Origin: Asanoa sp. WMMD1127
Lineage (GTDB): Bacteria > Actinomycetota > Actinomycetes > Mycobacteriales > Micromonosporaceae
Direction: 5' to 3'
Assembly (NCBI RefSeq): GCF_029626225.1
Contig: NZ_JARUBP010000001.1
Coordinates: forward strand, 5,952,001 to 6,016,000
DNA: 64,000 bases
In this document: positions 1 to 7,459 of the stretch, in pieces
Position numbering within the stretch: the stretch's first letter is position 1
Layout: every line of letters starts with the position of its first letter
Notes under the pieces: model-generated
What the model was told of the DNA's origin: nothing
Databases searched by the model: none
The model's input: only the letters and a program-made list of their open reading frames with translations
Position numbers and translations under genes: made by a program

Positions 1-1
1 G

Positions 2-691
2 ACGCTGTTCACGGTCGCGTTCATGGGCGCGATGCTGCTGCTGCCGAGCTACTTCCTGCAGGTGCGGGGCCAGTCGACGCTCGACGCCGGCCTCCTGCTC
101 GCGCCGCAGGGCCTCGGCGCCATGGTCACGATGCCCATCGCCGGCCGGCTGACCGACAAGATCGGGCCGGGCAAGCTGGTGCTGCCGGGCCTGCTGCTGA
201 TCGCGCTCGGCATGGCCACGTTCACGCAGGTGACGCCCGACTCGTCGTACCCGCTGCTGCTCGGCTCCCTGTTCGTCAGCGGCCTCGGCATGGGCATGAC
301 GATGATGCCGATCATGTCGGCCGCCCTGGCGTCGTTGACCCACCAGCAGGTGGCCCGCGGCTCGACGATGATGAACATCGTCCAGCAGACCGCCGGCTCG
401 ATCGGCACCGCGGTGATGTCCGTGATCCTCACCAACCGGGTGCTGGACAGCCAGGAGGCCACCGCCTACAGCGCGGTGACCCAGGGCCAGGTGCCCGCCT
501 CGCAGGTGCCGCCGGAGGTCCTCACCGCCGGCCAGGCGTCCCTCGCCGACGCGTTCGGCCACACCTGGACGGTCGCGGTCGCGCTGCTCGTCCTCTGCCT
601 GGTGCCGGCCCTGTTCCTGCCGCGCCGCCGGATCGAGAAGGCCCCGGACCCGTCCGGCGAGGCCGTCGCCGTCCCGGTGGCGATGCACTGA
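2..691 (+). CDS. MFS drug-efflux transporter, DHA2 (EmrB/QacA) type, C-terminal part
   Basis: The reading frame is open from the left edge, so the N-terminal half lies outside the window. About 229 residues remain. They show alternating hydrophobic membrane segments and the loop LTDKIGPGKL, which resembles the MFS signature loop between helices. A helix motif rich in Met and Gly (GLGMGMTMMPIMSAAL) and the sequence QQVARGSTMMNIVQQTAGSIGTA resemble the second half of 14-helix DHA2 proton antiporters. The family exports drugs or toxic metabolites across the cell membrane. The protein ends in a short charged tail after RRR. The substrate cannot be told from the sequence, and any regulator would lie upstream of position 1. 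Confidence 0.85.
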   Translation, partial: TLFTVAFMGAMLLLPSYFLQVRGQSTLDAGLLLAPQGLGAMVTMPIAGRLTDKIGPGKLVLPGLLLIALGMATFTQVTPDSSYPLLLGSLFVSGLGMGMTMMPIMSAALASLTHQQVARGSTMMNIVQQTAGSIGTAVMSVILTNRVLDSQEATAYSAVTQGQVPASQVPPEVLTAGQASLADAFGHTWTVAVALLVLCLVPALFLPRRRIEKAPDPSGEAVAVPVAMH

Positions 692-956
692 CCCGGTACG
701 ACCCGATCGCGGCGTCCGCTGGCCTCGTCCGGCGGTCGCCGCGTCCCGGATCCGCGTTCCGGCTCGGCCGATGGTGGCGCGGTGGCCGCCCAATGCGGAC
801 GCCCTCCGCCCGGATTGACGCCGCACGCGGCCGCGCCTAGTCCGGATCGCCGGCGCCCGGGGCCGAGTGACCAACGCGGACGAACCGGGCGGACTACGCC
901 CGGCGGCTGACCTCCGGCCTGGCGGGGGCGGCGTGGTTGCGGCAGGATCGGTCGCC

Positions 957-1823
957 GTGACCGGAGCATGGCAGCGGCGCTGGTGGTTGGTCGGCGGGGT
1001 GCTCGTCCTCGCCGCCGCGGTGACGGCCGTCTTCGCGCTGCGCGGGGCGGGCAGCGCCTGCGCGGCGGCGGCGACCAGCGGCAAGGCGACCTTCTACACC
1101 GACAGCGGTGGCAACTGCTCGTTCCCGAGCCCGCCCGACGACCGGCTGTTCGTCGCCCTCTCGCCCGACGAGTACGCCGACGGCGCCAAGTGCGGCGGCT
1201 ACCTGGACGTGAAGGGGCCGGACGGCAGCGTGCGGGTCAAGGTCGTCGACCAGTGCCCGCCCTGCGAGTCCGGCCACATCGACCTGAGCCGCGAGGCGTT
1301 CGCGAAGATCGGCGACCCGGTCGACGGGATCATCCCGGTCACCTACACGACCGTGGCCAGCCCGCGCACGGACAACCTGACCTTCCGGATCAAGGAAGGC
1401 GCGTCCGCGTACTGGTTCGCCGTCCTGGTCGACAACACCGGCAACGCGCTGCGGTCGGTGCAGGCCAAGGGGCCCGGCGGCAGCTGGCGGTCGGCGCACC
1501 GCGAGCCCTACAACTACTGGCTGATCGACGGCGGCATCGGATCGGGCCCCTACAGCATCCGCGTGACCGACGTCCGCGGCCGCCAGGCCACCGCCACGGG
1601 CGTCAAGCTGTCGCCCGGCACGACCCAAACCTCCGGCGTACGCCTCGGCGGCGCCGGCACCGCCCCCGCGGTCAAGAAGTCGCCGACGAAGAAGCCGACC
1701 CCGAAGCCGACCGCGTCGCCGACCCCGACCGCCGTCGCGCCCACCACCCGACCGGCCGTCCCGCCCACCGAGGCCGCAGTCCTGGCCGGCGGCGAAGCGG
1801 GGTTGGGCAGCCGCTGCGACTGA
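957..1823 (+). CDS. Expansin-like secreted or membrane-anchored protein
   Basis: A protein of 288 residues that resembles bacterial expansins (EXLX1 type), which loosen cell-wall polysaccharides without hydrolysis. An N-terminal membrane segment (WWLVGGVLVLAAAVTAVFAL) is followed by a double-psi barrel domain with GKATFYTD, the paired-cysteine run CPPC and a HIDLS motif where expansins have the catalytic-like HxDLS. A CBM63-like beta domain follows (around KGPGGSW and YNYW). The tail from about residue 240 is Lys/Pro/Thr-rich (KKPTPKPTASPTP), probably a wall-spanning or glycosylated linker. I chose GTG 957 because it sits directly before the signal segment; GTG 867 would add 30 Gly-rich residues and cannot be excluded. 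The neighbouring GH64 and GH3 genes also act on polysaccharides. Confidence 0.8.
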   Translation: MTGAWQRRWWLVGGVLVLAAAVTAVFALRGAGSACAAAATSGKATFYTDSGGNCSFPSPPDDRLFVALSPDEYADGAKCGGYLDVKGPDGSVRVKVVDQCPPCESGHIDLSREAFAKIGDPVDGIIPVTYTTVASPRTDNLTFRIKEGASAYWFAVLVDNTGNALRSVQAKGPGGSWRSAHREPYNYWLIDGGIGSGPYSIRVTDVRGRQATATGVKLSPGTTQTSGVRLGGAGTAPAVKKSPTKKPTPKPTASPTPTAVAPTTRPAVPPTEAAVLAGGEAGLGSRCD

Positions 1824-1870
1824 CCGGGGACCGGTGGCCCGCACCTGATGCCTGGGCGGACAGCCGCCGG

Positions 1871-1902
1871 CGCTACCCGGCCCGTGGGTGGGCCGGGTAG
1901 CG
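1871..1902. terminator. Bidirectional hairpin terminator
   Basis: Two perfectly complementary 13-base arms (1871-1883 and 1890-1902) flank a 6-base loop between two convergent genes (expansin on +, GH64 on -). There is no T-run, as is common in high-GC actinobacteria. Confidence 0.75.
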
Positions 1903-1909
1903 ACGAGCG

Positions 1910-3676
1910 TCACCAGCCGACGGCCACCAGTAGCCACTGCGGGTTGCCGTGGGAGATGAACGAGGACTGTTCGGCGTAGTCGTCGTACGGGAAGCCGTAC
2001 GACAGGTTGTTGATCGCGCGGTCGTGCCAGAACTTCGAGTAGTAGTTCGCCGGCGGGGCCTGGTAGAAGTTCGCCGGGTTCGACCACTGCGACTGCGGCA
2101 GGTGCGCCACGTGGCGGTTGAGCGCCGCGCAGCCCGCCGCGTTGTTGGCCAGCGGGCCGGCGCAGCCGAAGACGTCCGAGGTGGACGCCGGCAGGCCGTT
2201 CTGCGCCGCGTAGGTGGACATGTAGTTCTGGTAGACCCCACCGGCCCGGAACTGGGGTGAGTTGCCCGGCGACGGGATCCGGTACGGCGCCTGGATGGTG
2301 GCCAGGTGCTTGAACTCGGCGGGCATCGCGTCGGAGAAGCGCTGGAACGTGACCGCCCGGTCCTCCGCGAACGTCGCCTCCGTCTCGCCGACCGCCGCGT
2401 CGTAGCCGTCGCGGGCGTGCAGCCGCATGGCCAGCTTGAGGCCGAACGCGTCGACCCGGGTGGTGTTGCCGTTGAACACCGCCGGCCCGACCGTGAACTC
2501 GATGAAGTCGCTGTACTGGCTGTTCGGCGACCCGAGGTAGAAGTACATCCGGCCGGCGGTGTTGGCCGGCATGTCGAAGTAGGGCTGCTCGGCGATCGAG
2601 TGCGTCTGCCCGTTGTAGCTCCAGTAGACCTGGCTGTCCGGGTAGCGGCCGTTGGTCCGGTTCAGGATCTTGACCATGACGACGTTCTGGGCGGCGGGGA
2701 TGGTCGACGTGTCACCCCAGAAGCCACCGGTCGGCGGCGGGTTCGTCGTGGGCGGCGGGGTCGGCCCGCCACCGGTGGTACGCACGACGAACTCCCAGAG
2801 CGAGTACCCGTACGCCGTGGCCCGCGCGGTCCCGTTCATCCGCACGTAGCGACCCGACCCGGAGACCGCGAGGGTCTGCGTGCCGCCCGTGCCGGTGGTC
2901 GTCGAGTAGACCGTCTGCCACGGACCGTCCGGCCCGGCGGAGACCTGGATCTGGAAGGCCCGGGCGTACGCGGGCTCCCACTGCAGCACCACCTGGCAGA
3001 GCGTCTGCGTGCTGCCGAGGTCGACGCGCAGCCACTGCGGGTCGCCGAACGCGCTCGACCAGCGGGTGGCCGCGTTGCCGTCGACGGCGGCCGAGGCCGG
3101 CATGGTGGCGTTCTCGACCGACGACGCGGCGGCCGGCCGGTTGAGCGCGGCGTTGCCGGAGCAGGTCTGACCGGTGTCGATCAGGCCGTAGACCTGGAAC
3201 TCCCAGAGCGAGTAGCCGTAGGGCGTGCCCCGCGCGGTGCCGTTCATCCGCACGTAGCGGCCCGTGCCGGAGACGGTCAGCGCCTGGGTGCCGCCGGCGC
3301 CGGTGGTGGTCGACCAGATCGTCGTCCACGGCCCGCCGGCGGCCGCCGCGACCTGGATCTGGAAGGCGCGGGCGTACGCCGCCTCCCACTGCAGCACGAC
3401 CTGCGCGACCTGGGTGGTGGCGCCGAGGTCGACCTGGATCCACTGCGGGTCGCCGAAGGCGCTGGACCAGCGGGTGCCGGCGTTGCCGTCGACGGCCGCG
3501 GAGGCGGGCGACGCGGCGTTCTCGGTCGACGAGGCCGTGGCCGGCTTGCCCTGGGAGACCAGGACGAGCGCGGCGTCGGCGGCCGACCGGGTGGTCACGA
3601 CGAACAGTGCGGTGAGGAGGATGACCGCGGCGGCCACGGCGAGCGCGGCGCGGCGGCGGGACAGGGCATGGGGCAT
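1910..3676 (-). CDS. Secreted beta-1,3-glucanase-like protein (GH64/thaumatin-like) with two discoidin domains
   Basis: A 588-residue exported protein. ATG 3676 is preceded by a strong ribosome site (GCAGGAGTCGCG) and begins a signal peptide (Arg-rich start, hydrophobic run, cut near ADA at about residue 36). Two F5/8-type C (discoidin) carbohydrate-binding domains follow at about 38-172 and 175-310, each with AVDGN..TRWSSAF.DPQW and ending YGYSLWEF. A Pro/Thr/Gly linker then leads to a domain of about 255 residues resembling GH64 beta-1,3-glucanases: TRVDAFGLKLAMRL, VGETEATFAEDR, FKHLATIQAPYRI. It probably degrades fungal or plant beta-1,3-glucan outside the cell. I did not map the catalytic acids. 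It is divergent from the GH3 gene with shared palindromes between them. Confidence 0.75.
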   Translation of the reverse strand: MPHALSRRRAALAVAAAVILLTALFVVTTRSAADAALVLVSQGKPATASSTENAASPASAAVDGNAGTRWSSAFGDPQWIQVDLGATTQVAQVVLQWEAAYARAFQIQVAAAAGGPWTTIWSTTTGAGGTQALTVSGTGRYVRMNGTARGTPYGYSLWEFQVYGLIDTGQTCSGNAALNRPAAASSVENATMPASAAVDGNAATRWSSAFGDPQWLRVDLGSTQTLCQVVLQWEPAYARAFQIQVSAGPDGPWQTVYSTTTGTGGTQTLAVSGSGRYVRMNGTARATAYGYSLWEFVVRTTGGGPTPPPTTNPPPTGGFWGDTSTIPAAQNVVMVKILNRTNGRYPDSQVYWSYNGQTHSIAEQPYFDMPANTAGRMYFYLGSPNSQYSDFIEFTVGPAVFNGNTTRVDAFGLKLAMRLHARDGYDAAVGETEATFAEDRAVTFQRFSDAMPAEFKHLATIQAPYRIPSPGNSPQFRAGGVYQNYMSTYAAQNGLPASTSDVFGCAGPLANNAAGCAALNRHVAHLPQSQWSNPANFYQAPPANYYSKFWHDRAINNLSYGFPYDDYAEQSSFISHGNPQWLLVAVGW

Positions 3677-3707
3677 CGCGACTCCTGCGGGGACGGAAGC
3701 AGGGCGA

Positions 3708-3719
3708 GAGAGCGCTCTC
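3708..3719. promoter_or_regulatory. LacI/CebR-like operator, GH64 side
   Basis: GAGAGCGCTCTC is a perfect 12-base palindrome 32 bases upstream of the GH64 start. Its centre, AGCGCT, is the one found in CebR-type operators (TGGGAGCGCTCCCA) that control actinobacterial glycan-use genes. The second, longer copy lies at 3812-3829. Confidence 0.6.
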
Positions 3720-3811
3720 AGGCGGAGACGTTCGTCCGGCCGGGCGCGCTTGTCAAGAGACCAGCACGAATATTTGCGCCCTTGACTGGAGCGCCCGTAG
3801 TCACGACTCTG

Positions 3812-3829
3812 TTGGAGAGCGCTCTCCAA
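3812..3829. promoter_or_regulatory. LacI/CebR-like operator, GH3 side
   Basis: TTGGAGAGCGCTCTCCAA is a perfect 18-base palindrome 27 bases upstream of the GH3 start. It contains the same GAGAGCGCTCTC core as the site at 3708-3719. The two centres lie about 107 bases apart, close to ten helical turns, so one LacI-family regulator could bind both and repress both genes. Which regulator binds is unknown; no LacI gene is adjacent. Confidence 0.7.
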
Positions 3830-3856
3830 ACCGTCCGTCCCCGCATTGGAGTGCAC

Positions 3857-6800
3857 ATGCCAGCCCCGCCCCGCCGCCGGCTGCTCGTCGCCGGCGCGAT
3901 CCTCACCCTGCTCGTCGCCGGGGCCCTGCGGGCCACCCCGGCCGCCGCCGCCGGCCCGCTGATCTCCCAGGGCAAGCCGGCCACCGCCTCGTCGGCCGAG
4001 AGCGCCGGCACGCCCGCCTCGGCCGCGGTCGACGGCAACACCGGCACCCGCTGGTCGAGCGCCTTCAGCGACCCACAGTGGATCCAGGTCGACCTCGGCG
4101 CCACGTACGCCGTCGACCAGGTTGAGCTCGTCTGGGAGGCCGCCGCCGCGCGGTCGTTCCAGATCCAGGTCGCGGCCGCGGCCGGCGGGCCCTGGACCAC
4201 CGTCTACTCGACCACCACCGCGACCGGCGGCACGCAGACCCAGGCCGTCACCGGATCCGGGCGCTACGTCCGCATGTACGGCACCGCCCGGACCACCGGC
4301 TACGGCTACTCGCTCTGGGAGTTCCGGGTCTTCGGCACCACCGGCGGCGGCGGGCCGACCGACCCGCCACCGGCCGGCGGCACGCCGATCTCCGCCTTCA
4401 AGAACGTGGCCGCGTCGTCGCACGAGGGCGGCAACGCGCCCGCCGCCGCGGTCGACGGCCGCACCACCACCCGCTGGTCGAGCCAGTTCAGCGATCCACA
4501 GTGGATCAGCATCGACTTCGGCGGCACGGCCAGCATCACCCAGGTGGTGCTCAACTGGGAGGGCGCCTACGCGTCCGCGTACCGGCTGGAGACCTCCGCC
4601 GACGGCAGCTCCTGGACGCCGATCCACACGACCACCGCCGGGCGCGGCGGCGTCGAACGGCTCGCGGTCACCGGCACCGGGCGGTTCATCCGGATGTACG
4701 GCACCGCGCGCGCGACCGGCTACGGCTACTCGCTGTGGGAGTTCCAGGTCTTCGGCACGGTCGACACCAGCGCGTCCACGCCGCCGCTGCTGTCGGGCCC
4801 CACCCGGCCGCCGGGCACCACGGGCCAGTTCGCGCTCACCGCGCCCGGCGACGGCGCCATGGTCACCACCACCCGGCGCCCGACGCTGACCTGGGCCGCG
4901 GTCGGAGGTGCCACCCGCTACCAGGTGTGGATCAACGTCAGCCGCACCGACTACGACTTCGCGGCGTCCGGCAACCTCATCGACCTCTACACGCGGGTCG
5001 CCGACGTGACCGGCACCAGCTACACGCCGAGCTGGGACCTGGCCGACCGCTGGACCTACAAGTGGTACGTGACGGCCGGCAGCAGCACGTCGTCGATCCG
5101 CCGGTTCAGCGTCTACGTGCCGACGCTGGAGACCGTGGCCGACGGGGTCAACCTCGTGGCCGGCGCGCGTGACCTCGACCGCAACGGCACGATCGCGCCC
5201 TACGAGGACTGGCGCCAGCCGGTCGAGACCCGGGTCAACGACCTCCTGGGCCGGATGACGGCCGAGGAGAAGGCGTACCAGATGTTCTACAACGCCCAGG
5301 CGTTCCCGCGCGCGGGCTGGCACTTCGGCCCGGCCGGCGCGGCCGACCTGCACGCCGCGCTGCTGGGCTCCTCCGGCACGCGGCTCGGCATCCCGTTCAT
5401 CTCGGCCGGCGACACGATCCACGGCTACCAGACCACCTATCCGACCCAGAGCGCGCTGGCCGCGGCCCGCAACTACCCGCTGCAGTACAAGCTCGGCGAC
5501 ATGCAGCGCCGCGAACAGCTCGAGGTCGGCACCCGCGGCGTGCTCGGCCCGCTGGCCGAGGTCGGCACGAAGGTGCTCTACCCGCGCATCCAGGAGGGCA
5601 ACGGCGAGAACGCGACCGTCGCCGCCGCGCAGGTGCGAGCGCTGGTGGCCGGGCTGCAGGGCGGTCCGGAGCTCAACCCGCGCTCCGTGCTGGCCACGGT
5701 CAAGCACTGGCCGGGCGAGGGCGCGGGGGGCGAGGCGCTGATCGTCTACGACGGGGTCACGATCAAGTACCACATGATCCCGTTCCGGGCCGCGATGGAG
5801 GCCGGCGCGGTCAACATCATGCCCGGGTACGCCGGCTCGTCCTTCCTGGACCCGGGCGGCCCCGGCGCCGGGGACAGCGCGCCGATCCTCGCGTACCTCC
5901 GGCAGAACCTCGGCTACCAGGGCCTGATCACCACCGACTGGCTGCCCTGGGGCGCCTGGGTCGGCGCGGCGCGGGCCGGCTCCGACGTGATGGGCGGCGC
6001 CGACCCGGGCGCGGCCGGCTTCTCGATGGCGACGTTCACCGCCAGCGTGCCGGCGGCCCGGATCGACGACGCCGTGCGCCGGGTGCTGCGGATCAAGTTC
6101 CAGCTCGGCCTCTTCGAGAACCCGTACGGCGATCCCGTCAACGGGCCGTACCGCATGCACCAGCCCGCTTACACGGCGCTGGCCAACCAGGCGTCCCGCG
6201 AGGCGATGACGCTGCTGAAGAACGACGGCGCGGTGCTGCCCCTGCGGCTCGCGGCGGGTGACACGGTGGTCGTCGCCGGCCCACGCGCCACGGACACCTC
6301 GGCGTGCTGCATCTGGACCAGCTACTTCCACCAGGAGTACGGGTCGCTGACGATGCTGGACGCGATCCGGGCCCGCGGGCAGCAGGCCGGGGTCAACGTG
6401 GTGTCCGGTGACGCCCCGGCGCCGAAGCTGGTGATCGTGGCGGTCGGGGAGGGCTCCTACACACACGGGACACAGTGGGTGAAGGAGCAGCCGTACCTGC
6501 CGCCGGACCAGCTCGCGCTGATCCGCAACTTCCGTGCCCGGGGCATCCCGGTGGTGGTGGCGCTGGTGATGCCGCGGCCCTACGTGATCACGGACTGGCA
6601 CAACGACGCGAACGCGATCGTGGTGACCTACCGCGGCGGCGAGGAGATGGGGCCGGCGCTGGCCAGCCTGCTGTTCGGTGACTACGCGCCGAGCGGCAAG
6701 CTGCCCTGGCAACTGCCGCGCAGCCTGGCCGACGTGCTCCGGCCGGGCGGCAGCGACGTGCTGGCCGACGCGACCGAGGCCTGGGACCTGCCCTACGACC

Positions 6801-6916
6801 TCGGCGCCACGGCCGCGCAGCGCACCACGCTGCGGTCGCAGATCGACGCGGGCCAACCGCCGACACCGACGGGCAACCCGCTCTACCAGTACGGCGCCGG
6901 GCGCACCGGCTTCTAG
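3857..6916 (+). CDS. Secreted GH3 glycosidase with two discoidin domains
   Basis: A 1019-residue exported glycosidase. ATG 3857 starts a signal peptide (RRRLLVAGAILTLLVAGAL, cut near AAAA). Two discoidin domains occupy about 35-165 and 178-305, separated by a Gly/Pro linker. A fibronectin/Ig-like module (about 330-425) has DGAMVTTTRRPTLTW and is followed by the catalytic region from about 430. GH3 marks include LATVKHWPGEG (the KH substrate-binding pair) and LITTDW, whose Asp694 matches the GH3 nucleophile. The C-terminal alpha/beta sandwich contains REAMTLLKNDGAVLPL. Discoidin domains identical in style to those of the divergent GH64 protein suggest the same polymer target, with this enzyme trimming oligosaccharides. 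The exact sugar specificity is not visible. Confidence 0.88.
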   Translation: MPAPPRRRLLVAGAILTLLVAGALRATPAAAAGPLISQGKPATASSAESAGTPASAAVDGNTGTRWSSAFSDPQWIQVDLGATYAVDQVELVWEAAAARSFQIQVAAAAGGPWTTVYSTTTATGGTQTQAVTGSGRYVRMYGTARTTGYGYSLWEFRVFGTTGGGGPTDPPPAGGTPISAFKNVAASSHEGGNAPAAAVDGRTTTRWSSQFSDPQWISIDFGGTASITQVVLNWEGAYASAYRLETSADGSSWTPIHTTTAGRGGVERLAVTGTGRFIRMYGTARATGYGYSLWEFQVFGTVDTSASTPPLLSGPTRPPGTTGQFALTAPGDGAMVTTTRRPTLTWAAVGGATRYQVWINVSRTDYDFAASGNLIDLYTRVADVTGTSYTPSWDLADRWTYKWYVTAGSSTSSIRRFSVYVPTLETVADGVNLVAGARDLDRNGTIAPYEDWRQPVETRVNDLLGRMTAEEKAYQMFYNAQAFPRAGWHFGPAGAADLHAALLGSSGTRLGIPFISAGDTIHGYQTTYPTQSALAAARNYPLQYKLGDMQRREQLEVGTRGVLGPLAEVGTKVLYPRIQEGNGENATVAAAQVRALVAGLQGGPELNPRSVLATVKHWPGEGAGGEALIVYDGVTIKYHMIPFRAAMEAGAVNIMPGYAGSSFLDPGGPGAGDSAPILAYLRQNLGYQGLITTDWLPWGAWVGAARAGSDVMGGADPGAAGFSMATFTASVPAARIDDAVRRVLRIKFQLGLFENPYGDPVNGPYRMHQPAYTALANQASREAMTLLKNDGAVLPLRLAAGDTVVVAGPRATDTSACCIWTSYFHQEYGSLTMLDAIRARGQQAGVNVVSGDAPAPKLVIVAVGEGSYTHGTQWVKEQPYLPPDQLALIRNFRARGIPVVVALVMPRPYVITDWHNDANAIVVTYRGGEEMGPALASLLFGDYAPSGKLPWQLPRSLADVLRPGGSDVLADATEAWDLPYDLGATAAQRTTLRSQIDAGQPPTPTGNPLYQYGAGRTGF

Positions 6917-6917
6917 C

Positions 6918-6976
6918 GGTGAAAGGAACGGTCCGTTGTTAACGCTATGCGTTAACAACGGACCGTTCCTTTCACC
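6918..6976. terminator. Bidirectional 28-bp perfect hairpin
   Basis: The arms 6918-6945 and 6949-6976 are perfectly complementary over 28 bases with a 3-base loop (TAT). The hairpin lies directly after the GH3 stop and covers the stop codon of the convergent VOC gene. The arm contains AGGAACGGTCCGTT, a core that recurs in the hairpin at 47983-48030. Confidence 0.85.
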
Positions 6977-7337
6977 TGACCTGGGTCAGGGCGAGGTTGT
7001 GGCCGTCGGGGTCACGGAAGAACGTCATCCACAGCTCGCCCTGCTCGTCGCGATGCACGGCATGCGGCTCGTCGAGGAACTGGACCCCCGCCTCGACGAG
7101 CCGCGCACGCTCGCCGTCGAGATCGTCGACACCGAAGTAGAGCGTCACCTTGCTGGCGAACGCCTCGGACTCGGGCACGCCGAGGTAGAGCCGCACGTCG
7201 CCGCTCTGGAAGAACGCCATCGACTGCCCGGGCACGGCGAAGAGGAACGGCACCCCGAGCACGTCGCGGTAGAACACCACGGACCGCTCGATGTCGCTGA
7301 CACTGATGTGGATCTGCGAGACCGCACCGACCGCCAT
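6972..7337 (-). CDS. VOC-family (glyoxalase/bleomycin-resistance) protein
   Basis: A 121-residue single-domain protein of the vicinal oxygen chelate superfamily. It has the usual beta-alpha-beta-beta-beta repeats: IHISVSDIERSVVFYRDVLG at the start, DVRLYLGVPE in the middle and LWMTFFRDPDGHNLALTQ at the end. The His near the start, the Glu/His region in the middle and the DPDGH motif are candidate metal ligands. ATG 7337 follows a good ribosome site (GAGGTGGAGCGC), so I prefer it to the longer frame. Family members act as glyoxalases, dioxygenases or drug-binding proteins; which applies here cannot be said. The stop codon lies inside the shared hairpin terminator. Confidence 0.85.
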   Translation of the reverse strand: MAVGAVSQIHISVSDIERSVVFYRDVLGVPFLFAVPGQSMAFFQSGDVRLYLGVPESEAFASKVTLYFGVDDLDGERARLVEAGVQFLDEPHAVHRDEQGELWMTFFRDPDGHNLALTQVR

Positions 7338-7459
7338 GCGCTCCACCTCACCAGCCCGCCGTGAGCGGCGCAACACGACGCGTCATCCGACCGACCAGTG
7401 GTCGCTGGTGACGGCCGCGAAACCCGGCGGATCCGCCGAAAACGTCACAGAATCATCTT

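Noticed and set aside
692-956. Possible c-di-AMP (ydaO-type) riboswitch upstream of the expansin gene
   Set aside because: Such riboswitches often precede actinobacterial wall-active proteins, but I could not find the conserved motifs in the 265-base region.
3677-6958. Very long open frame on the minus strand antisense to the GH3 gene, in frame with the GH64 gene
   Set aside because: It is composed of Arg/Gly/Val/Asp-rich low-complexity sequence typical of the antisense frame of a high-GC gene. The real GH64 start (ATG 3676 with ribosome site and signal peptide) ends the gene here.
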